Source of the DNA: JBOZRQ01 sp050789255
Lineage (GTDB): Bacteria; Bacillota; Sulfobacillia; Symbiobacteriales; Symbiobacteriaceae
Direction of reading: 5' to 3'
NCBI GenBank assembly: GCA_050789255.1
Contig: JBOZRQ010000049.1
Span: 206,818-270,817 of the forward strand
Length of the DNA stretch: 64,000 nucleotides
Positions 1 through 7,730 of the stretch are shown piece after piece (positions within the stretch are counted from its first letter, which is position 1; every line of letters starts with the position of its first letter). The position numbers were made by a program, and so were the translations under genes. Under the pieces are notes generated by a model, which saw only the letters and a list, made by a program, of their open reading frames with translations, did no database searches and was not told the origin of the DNA.

Positions 1-462
1 GGGAATCCCCAGGATCCGGGCTACATCGTCGACCTTCAGGTCGTGGTAGTAGCGGAGCACAAGCACGGAACGGTGCAGTTCGTCGAGTTGGGCGAGGGCC
101 GCAATGACGGAGAGCCGCTCGGTCTGGCGCTCCATCAGGTCGATCGGGGCCGACTGGTGCTCAGCGGCACCTGCAGCGTCGGGAACCACCAGCCTCTGGT
201 AGGCGCCCTGCCGCCAATTGCGGTACAAGTTGTGAGCAACGGTGTAGAGCCAGGGGGTGAAGGGCTCCGGGTAGCGGTAGTGATGAATCCGGGTACACAA
301 TCGGATAAAGCACTCCTGTGCGAGGTCATCTGCCGTATGTCGGCTGCCGGACAGCCGGTGCAGAAAGGCGAAGACGGCGCCGTGGTGGCGGTGTACCAAC
401 GCCTCCAGGGCGGCCTCATTCCCTTCCTTCAGCTGGCGGCAGAGCTCCTCGTCCCGAATCAC
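1..462 (-). CDS. ECF RNA polymerase sigma factor (partial, C-terminus outside window)
   Basis: This is an extracytoplasmic-function sigma-70 protein that would direct RNA polymerase to a small regulon. The frame is open from 462 to the window edge, giving 154 codons. Region 2 is seen in the DDLAQECFIRL segment, followed by PWLYTVAHNLYRNW. Region 4 is seen near the edge as LRYYHDLKVDDVARILGIP, the sigma-70 region 4 helix-turn-helix. I chose GTG at 462 because AGGAGG lies 8 bases upstream; an in-frame ATG at 468 is only 2 bases from it. The end of the protein and any anti-sigma partner lie outside the window. Confidence 0.85.
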   Translation of the reverse strand, partial: MIRDEELCRQLKEGNEAALEALVHRHHGAVFAFLHRLSGSRHTADDLAQECFIRLCTRIHHYRYPEPFTPWLYTVAHNLYRNWRQGAYQRLVVPDAAGAAEHQSAPIDLMERQTERLSVIAALAQLDELHRSVLVLRYYHDLKVDDVARILGIP

Positions 463-553
463 CCTCATCACCTCCTACCTGTACTACAGTCGTGGTTGCC
501 AAAACGTTCACGGTGCTACTAATTTATACATTACTCTACCGCCACAGCGAATG

Positions 554-594
554 CAAAAAGCCCCCGAACCTGTGTTGGCCACAGGATCGGGGGC
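554..594 (-). terminator. Rho-independent terminator of the 609-893 gene
   Basis: A long stem, GCCCCCGA..CCTGTG against CACAGG..TCGGGGGC, is followed on the minus strand by a run of five T. It lies just downstream of the small minus-strand gene ending at 609, which supports that gene being real. Confidence 0.75.
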
Positions 595-608
595 ATGTGC
601 AGTCAAGG

Positions 609-893
609 TTACTCGGGCGCTTCAGAGGTGCCTGGGCGCCGGCTGTTCCCGCCGGACTTCTTCACGTCCTGGCCGATGCGCAGCTCGGTGGAGTGAGCCC
701 GGTGCTGTCCCGGCGGTGCGTTGTGGGGCTGCGGCTGCTTCCAGGCCGGAACCGTGCCCGTGATCTCTGCCGTGTGATGGTCAGGCCCCGGCTCGTCACT
801 GAGGTTGGCGCGATATGCCTCCTCCCCGAGGTCCGCGGCGGTGGCACCTAGCTTTGGCTGATGGATGTCGTCGACACGTCGTGGCATGCGCAA
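609..893 (-). CDS. Hypothetical small hydrophilic protein
   Basis: This 94-residue protein is rich in charged residues, proline and glycine, with no membrane segment and no domain I recognise. Two things support it. An AGGAGG box stands 11 bases before the ATG at 893, and a strong terminator follows its stop. The C-terminus is low in complexity (KKSGGNSRRPGTSEAPE) and probably disordered. It stands between the ECF sigma factor and a divergent two-component system, with no evident functional link. A role as a small spore or stress protein is possible, but the sequence does not show it. Confidence 0.5.
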   Translation of the reverse strand: MRMPRRVDDIHQPKLGATAADLGEEAYRANLSDEPGPDHHTAEITGTVPAWKQPQPHNAPPGQHRAHSTELRIGQDVKKSGGNSRRPGTSEAPE

Positions 894-1004
894 GATCCCC
901 TCCTGTGCACAGTGTGCACGGTGTCGGCCGATGCTATGTCACCCTTGCTGAAACAGGTAAGCGCCTTTGCATGGCGAAATGGCAATGTCGGAGGAGGGCG
1001 TGCC

Positions 1005-1718
1005 GTGTCTTACCAGATCATGATTGTTGAAGACGATGCCAAGATCGCCGGCGCCATCCATGCGTATCTGACGCGCTACGGATACCGGCCTGTGCTGCTG
1101 ACCGACTTCGAGAACATCCTGGCGGAGTTCCAGCGGCTGCAGCCCGACCTGGTCCTCCTGGATGTCAACCTGCCCTACCTTGACGGATTTCATATCTGCC
1201 GGCAGATCCGGCGGAGTTCGTCTGTGCCCGTTCTTTTCGTCACTGCACGCGCAGGGGACATGGAGCAGGTGATCGGCATTGAGAGCGGCGGCGATGACTA
1301 CATCACCAAGCCGTTCCATCTGGATGTGCTCCATGCCAAGATCAAGGCGATCCTCCGCCGGACCTACGGGGAGTATGCCAAACAGGACGCGGGCCGCGCC
1401 CAGACCCACGCGGGCGATCTCTACCTGGACCTCGCCGCCGGCGAGATGCACTTTGCCGGGCTGAGCCAGGCGCTCACCCGGACGGAGCTAAAGCTGCTCG
1501 ACCTCCTGATCCAGCGTGCGGACCGGATCGTGTCGCGCGAAGAGTGCCTGGAGGCGCTCTGGGATGACCGCAGCTTCGTCGATGACAACACGCTCACGGT
1601 GAACGTGAACCGCCTGCGGACCAAGCTCGACGCCTGGGGGCTGAAGGATGCGGTCGAGACACGTCGCGGCATCGGATACCAGTTGATCTCCGAGCGCCTC
1701 AAGGGGGGCCGGCCATGA
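1005..1718 (+). CDS. OmpR-family response regulator, BceR-like
   Basis: This DNA-binding response regulator has 237 residues. The receiver domain spans about residues 4-118, with acidic residues DD (10-11), phosphoacceptor Asp53 in LLDVNLPYLDG and Lys102 in TKPF. The C-terminal winged helix (about 135-230) has the OmpR-type ending TRRGIGYQL. The start is GTG at 1005 with GGAGGAGGG just upstream; an upstream in-frame ATG at 861 has no such site. The stop overlaps the kinase start by 4 bases, so the two are translationally coupled. BceR-type regulators usually control peptide-antibiotic detoxification transporters, but no BceAB transporter is adjacent here. Confidence 0.9.
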   Translation: MSYQIMIVEDDAKIAGAIHAYLTRYGYRPVLLTDFENILAEFQRLQPDLVLLDVNLPYLDGFHICRQIRRSSSVPVLFVTARAGDMEQVIGIESGGDDYITKPFHLDVLHAKIKAILRRTYGEYAKQDAGRAQTHAGDLYLDLAAGEMHFAGLSQALTRTELKLLDLLIQRADRIVSREECLEALWDDRSFVDDNTLTVNVNRLRTKLDAWGLKDAVETRRGIGYQLISERLKGGRP

Positions 1719-2764
1719 TCCGGCGCTTCCTCCAGGACCGGCTTGGGCTGGTCGCCGCCTTCTACATCAACACCGCCCTGATCCTGCTGCTGGCAGGTCT
1801 CGGGCTCTGGTACGAGGGCGCCGCCCCCGGAATGCTGCGGTCCAATCTTTGGTATGGAGCGCTCCTGGCTACGGTGGTCTTGGCGCTATACCTGAGCTTG
1901 GACTACATGCGTTGGCTGCCGTTCGCGCGGCAGTGCCAGACCCTGCTGCGCTCCTACGCCGGGCTGCCTAGCCTGGCCAACCTGCCCAGCGGCAACACCC
2001 TGGAGCAGAAAGAGTTCCAGGCGTTGCTCGGCAAGTTGTACGCCCAGTCCATCTCGGAGATCGCCCGCTACCAGGATGCGCACCGCCGCCACCTGGCGTT
2101 CATGAACCTCTGGGTGCATCAAATGAAGACGCCGGTCTCGGCGATCAGCCTGATGAGCCAGCAGGGGGCTGAGGCCACCCCCGAGGAGCTTCGGGCCGCC
2201 CTGGCCAGTGTAGACGAGGAGACCGTCAAGCTGGCCGATGGCCTCGACCTGGTGCTGAACATGGCCCGGCTGCAGGATTTCGCCCTCGACTACCAGATCC
2301 GCCGCACCGACCTGCTCACCCTGGTGCTCCAGGTGATCAACGGCCGGAAGAAGCAGTTCATATGGCTCTCGATCTTCCCCGAGGTCGAGGCAGAAGAGGG
2401 CGACTGGACGGTCCTGACCGATGAGAAGTGGAATCGGTTCGTGATCGACCAGGTGATCTCCAATGCCCTCAAGTATGCCTCTCAGGCTGGGCGCCCCGGC
2501 CAGAAGCTAAAGGTCTCGCTGCGTCGGCACGCCGACCGCTTCGCCCTCACGATCGCCGACCAGGGACCTGGCATCCCCCCGGAGGATCTGCCCCGCATTT
2601 TCGACCCGTTCTTCACCGGGGAGAACGGGCGCCGTTACGCACAGGCGACCGGGGTTGGGCTTTACCTGGTCCGCCAGGTCCTCGACCAGCTCGGCCACGA
2701 AGTGCAGGTGGAGTCCGAGCCCGGCCACGGCACAACGGTAACGCTTTCGTACGCACGCAGTTGA
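1715..2764 (+). CDS. Intramembrane-sensing histidine kinase, BceS-like
   Basis: This is a sensor kinase of 349 residues. Two transmembrane helices (about 13-32 and 46-64) are separated by only a short loop, so there is no real extracellular sensor domain; this is the design of intramembrane-sensing BceS kinases. The phosphoacceptor is His135 in WVHQMKTPVS, and the HATPase_c domain follows with N (ISNALKYA), G1 (DQGPGIPPED) and G2 (ATGVGLYLV) boxes. Family members sense flux through a partner ABC transporter rather than a ligand. That partner is absent from the window, so the stimulus is unknown. Confidence 0.9.
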   Translation: MIRRFLQDRLGLVAAFYINTALILLLAGLGLWYEGAAPGMLRSNLWYGALLATVVLALYLSLDYMRWLPFARQCQTLLRSYAGLPSLANLPSGNTLEQKEFQALLGKLYAQSISEIARYQDAHRRHLAFMNLWVHQMKTPVSAISLMSQQGAEATPEELRAALASVDEETVKLADGLDLVLNMARLQDFALDYQIRRTDLLTLVLQVINGRKKQFIWLSIFPEVEAEEGDWTVLTDEKWNRFVIDQVISNALKYASQAGRPGQKLKVSLRRHADRFALTIADQGPGIPPEDLPRIFDPFFTGENGRRYAQATGVGLYLVRQVLDQLGHEVQVESEPGHGTTVTLSYARS

Positions 2765-2839
2765 CCGTTTGCAGGATTCAGTCAATATCTCCAGAAATAC
2801 TACTCGACCCGAATAATTAACGGGATGAGGTGTTGATCC

Positions 2840-4876
2840 GTGTCGCTGGCCTATCCATCCACAAGGCGCGAGCCGGTCGCCGAGACCCTGCACGGACGGA
2901 CCATCGTCGACCCCTACCGGTGGCTCGAAGATGGCAAATGTGCGGAGGTACTGTCCTGGACCGAGGCGCAGAACGCTCTCACTGACGAGATCTTCGCGCA
3001 GGTTGGCACCGAGCGCTTTGCCGGGCGCCTCCGCGAGCTTCTGAGCGGTGAGACCGTCAGCGCCCCTGTCACCCGGGGCGAGCGACTCTTCTTCCTCCGG
3101 CGCAGCGCCGGCCAGAACCAGCCCGTGCTCTGCCTGCGCGAGCCAGACGGCGAGGAGCGGATCGTCCTCGATCCCAACGCCTCGAACGCCAAGGGCACGA
3201 CCGCCCTGGACTGGTGGTTCCCCTCCCCCGACGGCCGTTATGTCGCCTATGGCTACTCCCACGGCGGCGACGAGTGGAGCACGCTCTACATTGTCGATGT
3301 CCAGACCGGCGACCACCTCGGCGAGGAGATCCCACGGACTCGCTATGCCAGCGTGGCCTGGGAGCCCGATAACTCAGGCTTCTACTACACCCGCTACCCC
3401 CAGCCCGGCTCCGTGCCGGCCGGCGAGGAGAACTACAACCGCCGGCTCTTCTACCACCAGCTCGGGAGCAGGTGGGAAGAGGATCCCTTGATCTTCGGCG
3501 AGGGCCGCCCCGAGCGGGAGATGGTCGAGGTCAAGCTTCAGGGCAACGGCAGGTATCTGCTCGTCCATGCCTCCCATGGCTGGGCCCAGAATGACCTTTA
3601 CCTGCTGGACCGGCAGAACCCGGGCGCCGGCTTCCAGACCATCGCCGACGGGCTCGACGGCCTCTTCTACGGCATGATGGCCGGAAGCACCCTCTATGTG
3701 ATGACCAACCTGAACGCCCCGCGGTTCCGCCTCGCCGCGGTCGACCTCCAGAACCCCGCGCCGGAGCACTGGCGGGAGATTCTGCCGGAGCGCCCGGATT
3801 TCACGCTGCAAAACGCCGAGCTGATCGGCGGCCGAATCCTAACCGAGGGCCTCAAGGACGTGGTTTCACACCTGTACAGCTTCGACCTGGACGGCTGTGA
3901 TGAGCGGGAAGTCAACCTGCCGCCCCTGGGCTCGGTCACTGCGCTGTCCGGCGAGCAGCGGGGGCAGTACGCCTACCTGACCTGGGAGTCCTTTGCCGTG
4001 CCTGCGACCATCTACCGACTGAATGTGACCACGGGGGAGCTGTCCCAGGTCCTGCGGAGCCGCACCCCGGTCAATCCGGAGGCGATCACTGTCCGGCAGG
4101 TCTTCTACCCGTCAAAGGATGGCACCAGCATCCCCATGTTCATCCTGCACCGCCGCGACGTGGTGCCCAACGGGGAGCTCCCCACGGTCCTGAACGGCTA
4201 CGGTGGCTTCAACCTGAGCCGTACGCCGTTCTACATGCCGTCGGTCTACCCGTGGCTCGAGCAGGGCGGCGTCTACGCCATTGCCAACCTGCGGGGCGGC
4301 GGCGAGTACGGCGAGGACTGGCACCGCGCCGGCATGCTTGGCAGCAAGCAGAATGTGTTCGACGACTTCATCGCCGCCGGCGAGTACCTGGTCAGCGCCG
4401 GGTACACCCGGCCCGAGCGGCTGGGCATCAGCGGCGGCAGCAACGGCGGCCTGCTGGTGGGCGCCGCCCTCACGCAGCGCCCCGACCTCTTCAAGGCGGT
4501 CGTCTGCGGCGTGCCGCTGCTCGATATGCTGCGCTATCACAAGTTCCTCATCGGCGCCCTCTGGGTCGCCGAGTACGGTTCCGCCGATGACCCCGAGCAG
4601 TTCGAGTGGCTTCACGCCTACTCGCCCTACCATCAGGTCCAGCCGGGCACAGCCTATCCCGCGATCTACTTCCACGCCGCCGCTTCGGACAGCCGCGTCG
4701 ACCCCCTGCACGCCCGCAAGATGGCCGCCCTGGTGCAGGAGACGACGGGCTCGGAAAACCCGGTGCTCCTGCGGATCGAGTTTGAGGCCGGTCACGGCGC
4801 CGGCAAGCCTGTCGCCAAGATCGTGGCGGCTCAAGCTGAGGTCTGGAGCTTCTTCGCCTGGCAGCTTCGCCTTTAG
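2840..4876 (+). CDS. Prolyl oligopeptidase family serine peptidase (S9A)
   Basis: This is a cytoplasmic prolyl endopeptidase-like enzyme of 678 residues, normal length for family S9A. The N-terminus (YPSTRREPVAETLHG..DPYRWLE) is typical. A beta-propeller covers about residues 70-410, and the C-terminal alpha/beta-hydrolase domain carries nucleophile Ser534 in GGSNGG, Asp621 in SRVDPLH and His652 in GHGAGK. The family cleaves short peptides after proline. The GTG start at 2840 follows GAGGTG with 7 bases between. No signal peptide is visible. The gene stands alone, with the repeat element at 4899 starting 22 bases after its stop. Confidence 0.93.
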   Translation: MSLAYPSTRREPVAETLHGRTIVDPYRWLEDGKCAEVLSWTEAQNALTDEIFAQVGTERFAGRLRELLSGETVSAPVTRGERLFFLRRSAGQNQPVLCLREPDGEERIVLDPNASNAKGTTALDWWFPSPDGRYVAYGYSHGGDEWSTLYIVDVQTGDHLGEEIPRTRYASVAWEPDNSGFYYTRYPQPGSVPAGEENYNRRLFYHQLGSRWEEDPLIFGEGRPEREMVEVKLQGNGRYLLVHASHGWAQNDLYLLDRQNPGAGFQTIADGLDGLFYGMMAGSTLYVMTNLNAPRFRLAAVDLQNPAPEHWREILPERPDFTLQNAELIGGRILTEGLKDVVSHLYSFDLDGCDEREVNLPPLGSVTALSGEQRGQYAYLTWESFAVPATIYRLNVTTGELSQVLRSRTPVNPEAITVRQVFYPSKDGTSIPMFILHRRDVVPNGELPTVLNGYGGFNLSRTPFYMPSVYPWLEQGGVYAIANLRGGGEYGEDWHRAGMLGSKQNVFDDFIAAGEYLVSAGYTRPERLGISGGSNGGLLVGAALTQRPDLFKAVVCGVPLLDMLRYHKFLIGALWVAEYGSADDPEQFEWLHAYSPYHQVQPGTAYPAIYFHAAASDSRVDPLHARKMAALVQETTGSENPVLLRIEFEAGHGAGKPVAKIVAAQAEVWSFFAWQLRL

Positions 4877-4898
4877 GCAAACGTGGACTGGACCGGAG

Positions 4899-5099
4899 CA
4901 TAAGGGCGCCGTCGCCCGTCGGCTCCGAAGCCGAATTGTCGCGCCCCCCAATGGAGCCGGGGCCGCCTGACGTACGTCCATGTACGCAGGCGGCCCGTTC
5001 AGCGGGTCGGAGACGTCCTCCTGACGTCTCCTCCTCGGGCACGTCTCCATCGGGCGGAGCTCTGCAAGTCGCCGACGAACGCTTTGGGCTGCCCTTATG
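4899..5099 (+). repeat. Structured repeat element, copy A (201 nt)
   Basis: This noncoding element begins CATAAGGGC and ends GCCCTTATG, so its ends pair with each other. Inside are an arm bounded by GGCTCC/GGAGCC, a long hairpin (GGGCCGCCTG against CAGGCGGCCC, tip GTAC/GTAC), and a perfect hairpin GGAGACGTC/GACGTCTCC. A second copy lies at 60139-60340 with about 84% identity by my manual alignment, in the same orientation. Changes in stems are often compensated. I do not recognise it as a known RNA family. It may be a noncoding RNA or a folded, MITE-like repeat. The strand is arbitrary. Confidence 0.75.
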
Positions 5100-5152
5100 C
5101 CCCAGTCTGCATGTTCCTGCCAGTCTCGCCGCCCAACTTTTCGTGCGTTTGT

Positions 5153-5174
5153 GGGCCGCCCGTTCGGGCGGCCC
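5153..5174 (+). terminator. GC-rich hairpin after repeat copy A
   Basis: A perfect 9-bp stem GGGCCGCCC/GGGCGGCCC with loop GTTC lies about 50 bases downstream of repeat copy A and before the hydrolase gene. No real T-run follows, so termination is uncertain. Copy B is also followed by a strong hairpin at a similar distance. The rest of 5100-5269 holds nothing else I recognise. Confidence 0.4.
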
Positions 5175-5269
5175 TTGCGCGTCGTCGTACTCAGGTACGA
5201 GCAGGCCGGCCCTCCAGGCCGAAGCCAGCGCCGCCCCCAACTGGTACGATCGTTTCGAGGTGAGCATCC

Positions 5270-6259
5270 ATGTTTTATCGCCGCACGCCGCCGATTCCGG
5301 GTGAAAAGAGCATTGCATCGCTGGAGTTCGTGGAGATCAACGGGATCAAGCAGGCCCTGCTGATTCGGGGGGAGAACCGCGAAAATCCCCTGCTGCTGTT
5401 CCTTCACGGGGGACCTGGCACCGCCCAGATCGCCCTGGCGCGCAAACACCTGCGGGAGTTGGAGCGCGACTTTGTCGTGGTGAACTGGGACCAACGGGGC
5501 AGCGGTCTCTCTTACTCCGCCGAGGTACCGAAGGAGTCCATGAACGTCGAACAGTTCATCGACGACACAAGGGCGCTGACTGAGCTGCTCCTGAGTCGCT
5601 TTGAGCAAACGAGACTCTTCCTCGTGGGCCATTCCTGGGGCTCCGTTCTGGGAACCCTGACGGCGGCCCGGTATCCCCACCTTTTCCACGCCTACGTGGG
5701 CTTGGGGCAGGTCACGTCCATGGCCGATAACGAAGCCGTCTCCTACCGATATACGCTGGACGTGGCTAAACAGCAAAACAATCTCCGGGCCCTTCGGGAC
5801 CTGGAGCGCATCGGGCCTCCTCCCTACGTGGGGACCAAACCGCTCGAAGTGCAGCGCAAGTGGTTGGCCCGTTTCGGCGGAGTCATTCGCAAGGGGAATC
5901 TGTTCCGATTCGTGCTGGAGAGCCTGGTGCTGAGCAAGGAGTATGCGTTGACCGACATGGTCGGCTGGGCCAAGGGCGGCAAGTTCTCCCAAACCCACAT
6001 GTGGGACGAACTGATGACCGTGAACCTCCCGGCCCAGGTGCCCGAACTGGCCGTTCCCACCTATTTCGTGCTCGGGCGTTACGACTACAACACGCCCAGC
6101 GAACTGGCGGTCCGGTACTTCGAGCAGTTGCGGGCTCCAAGCAAGGAGCTGATCTGGTTCGAGGAGTCCGCCCACGGACTCTTCTTCGAGGAGCCGCAGA
6201 AATTCGCCAGCACAATGCGAAATGTGCTTGGTACTCATCGTAGCAATCCGTTACAATAA
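5270..6259 (+). CDS. Alpha/beta hydrolase, proline iminopeptidase-like
   Basis: This is an alpha/beta-hydrolase of 329 residues. The oxyanion-hole motif HGGPG is at 46-50, the WDQRGSGLS segment typical of proline iminopeptidases (family S33) follows, and nucleophile Ser122 sits in GHSWGS. The acid and base are probably Asp in LGRYDYNTP and His in SAHGLFF. The start ATG at 5270 follows GAGGTGAGCATCC. Family members release N-terminal proline or hydrolyse esters and lactones; the substrate cannot be read here. Its stop touches the palindrome upstream of the acetyltransferase gene. Confidence 0.85.
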   Translation: MFYRRTPPIPGEKSIASLEFVEINGIKQALLIRGENRENPLLLFLHGGPGTAQIALARKHLRELERDFVVVNWDQRGSGLSYSAEVPKESMNVEQFIDDTRALTELLLSRFEQTRLFLVGHSWGSVLGTLTAARYPHLFHAYVGLGQVTSMADNEAVSYRYTLDVAKQQNNLRALRDLERIGPPPYVGTKPLEVQRKWLARFGGVIRKGNLFRFVLESLVLSKEYALTDMVGWAKGGKFSQTHMWDELMTVNLPAQVPELAVPTYFVLGRYDYNTPSELAVRYFEQLRAPSKELIWFEESAHGLFFEEPQKFASTMRNVLGTHRSNPLQ

Positions 6260-6275
6260 AAACGACCGGTCGTTT
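6260..6275 (+). promoter_or_regulatory. Probable TetR-family operator (16-bp perfect palindrome)
   Basis: AAACGACCGGTCGTTT is a perfect palindrome that begins just after the hydrolase stop codon and lies 26 bases before the acetyltransferase start. The second gene downstream encodes a TetR-type repressor, so autoregulation of the acetyltransferase-tetR operon through this site is the simple reading. The assignment is inferred from position and symmetry. Confidence 0.65.
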
Positions 6276-6301
6276 ATTTTATTGCAGCGGAGGAACCCCC
6301 T

Positions 6302-7129
6302 ATGCATGTGCGTCGAGCCAGCGAGTTCTCCCTGGCAGAACTGACACGGTTTTGGAACCTGGGCTACACCGATTACTTCTCCCCGGTCACCTTCACGGAG
6401 CCGATGATGGAGTCCTGGATCAAGGCCGGTGACTTCGACCTTGACCGTTGCCTGGTGCAACTCGATGGCGATGCGCTCGTGGGCTTCTCCATGCTGGGGG
6501 TGCGGGATGATCGGGGCTGGATCGGCGGCTTTGGCGTGGCCCCCGACTACCGGGGCAAGGGCGTGGCCTACTCCCTCTTCGCGGACCACGTCTCCCGCCT
6601 GGCTGGCTGGGGCATGAAGCACGTGCAGCTGGAGGTGCTGGTCCAGAACTGGGCCTGGAAGGTGTACGCCAAGGCTGGCTTTGCCATCACCCGGCGCCTC
6701 TCGGTGCTGAAGGGCGCCCTGCATGGCGCCGGCGCTGCAGCGGCACAGGCCGCCCCGTTGGAGCTGCTGGCGCACAGCGACCGGCTCCACGCCGAACACC
6801 CGGCCTGCTGGCAGCGCCAGGTTCCGCACCTGACCAAATCGATGCCCGAGACCGCCGTGGGTCTGTACACGGGGCCGCTGTCGGCCCCTACCGGTTTTGT
6901 AATCGGCGCTTCCAACGGTTCCGCCGTCCGACTGACGGACGCCGCAGCGGAGAGCTCCGATGCAGCCACCGCCCTGGTTCAGGGCCTCGCCGATCTCTTC
7001 CCGGCTCAGGGCATCGTGGTGCTTAACGAACCCGAGGGCAGCCCCATGCACGCCGCGCTCACCGCCATTGCCGGCGCTGCCGAGTTGCACGGACAGCATG
7101 AGATGCACTGGGAGGCCGGCCGTGCCTAA
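6302..7129 (+). CDS. GNAT family N-acetyltransferase
   Basis: This protein of 275 residues has a GNAT fold in its first half. The acetyl-CoA binding motif A is seen as GFGVAPDYRGKGVAYSLF (about 80-97), followed by LEVLVQNWAWKVYAKAGF, the usual motif B with a conserved Tyr. The C-terminal 130 residues are not GNAT-like and look like a second, diverged domain. The acyl acceptor is unknown. A ribosome binding site (GCGGAGG) precedes the ATG. The stop overlaps the tetR start by 8 bases, so the two genes form one operon behind the palindrome at 6260. Confidence 0.85.
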   Translation: MHVRRASEFSLAELTRFWNLGYTDYFSPVTFTEPMMESWIKAGDFDLDRCLVQLDGDALVGFSMLGVRDDRGWIGGFGVAPDYRGKGVAYSLFADHVSRLAGWGMKHVQLEVLVQNWAWKVYAKAGFAITRRLSVLKGALHGAGAAAAQAAPLELLAHSDRLHAEHPACWQRQVPHLTKSMPETAVGLYTGPLSAPTGFVIGASNGSAVRLTDAAAESSDAATALVQGLADLFPAQGIVVLNEPEGSPMHAALTAIAGAAELHGQHEMHWEAGRA

Positions 7130-7730
7130 GATTTCCGACGAGTTGCGCGAGGAGCGCCGGGAAGCAATCCGCCAGGCAGCCTTGCGCTGCCTGGCGGGGT
7201 CGGGCTATGCCGGGACCAACATGCGGACGATTGCCGAGGCGGCGGGCCTGACCAAGGGCGGCCTCTACGCATACTACGACAGCAAGGAAGCGATCTTCCT
7301 GGACGTGGCCGAGCGCTACATGCAGGAGCAGCTGTCCGGCTCGGAGCCTCTGGAGGGCGAAACGCCCGAGGCTCATCTGGCGCGTGTGCTCGCAGCGTAT
7401 GAGCAGCCGGAGCCGACCCCGGAGACTGCCCGGGCGCAGAAGGCGATCTTCGACCTGTGGACCTTCGCCGGGGAGATCCCCGCCGTGCGCGGCGCCCTTG
7501 AGCGACGCTACGACCGCTATCTCTCCTCACTGAGCAAAGTGATTGCCCACGGGCAAGCCACCAGAGCCTTCCGCCAAGACGCGGACCCGCAGCAGGTGGC
7601 CGGCCTGGTGCTCGCCGCCCGCACCGGCATGGTGTTCGAGGCGGTCAAGCTGGGTGCGCCAGTCCCGGTGCCGCAGCTGACCCGCCTTCTGACCGACATG
7701 GTGCGTTCCTATCTACTGCTGGGGCCCTAG
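7122..7730 (+). CDS. TetR/AcrR family transcriptional regulator
   Basis: This one-component repressor has 202 residues. The N-terminal helix-turn-helix (about 8-55) reads RREAIRQAALRCLAGSGYAG, then MRTIAEAAGLTKGGLYAYYDSKEAIF, a classic TetR signature. The C-terminal ligand-binding domain is helical and generic. The start is GTG at 7122 with GGAGG just upstream, overlapping the acetyltransferase end. The likely target is the palindrome at 6260-6275. The 3' end overlaps the convergent helicase gene by 18 bases. Confidence 0.92.
   Translation: MPKISDELREERREAIRQAALRCLAGSGYAGTNMRTIAEAAGLTKGGLYAYYDSKEAIFLDVAERYMQEQLSGSEPLEGETPEAHLARVLAAYEQPEPTPETARAQKAIFDLWTFAGEIPAVRGALERRYDRYLSSLSKVIAHGQATRAFRQDADPQQVAGLVLAARTGMVFEAVKLGAPVPVPQLTRLLTDMVRSYLLLGP

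Noticed and set aside
4899..5099. CRISPR or tRNA-like explanation for the repeat
   Set aside because: There is no spacer periodicity, and the element is too long and folds differently from tRNA.
4936..5363. Short open frames across the repeat element and its downstream flank
   Set aside because: They do not match between the two copies of the element, and the changes between copies follow base pairing rather than codons.
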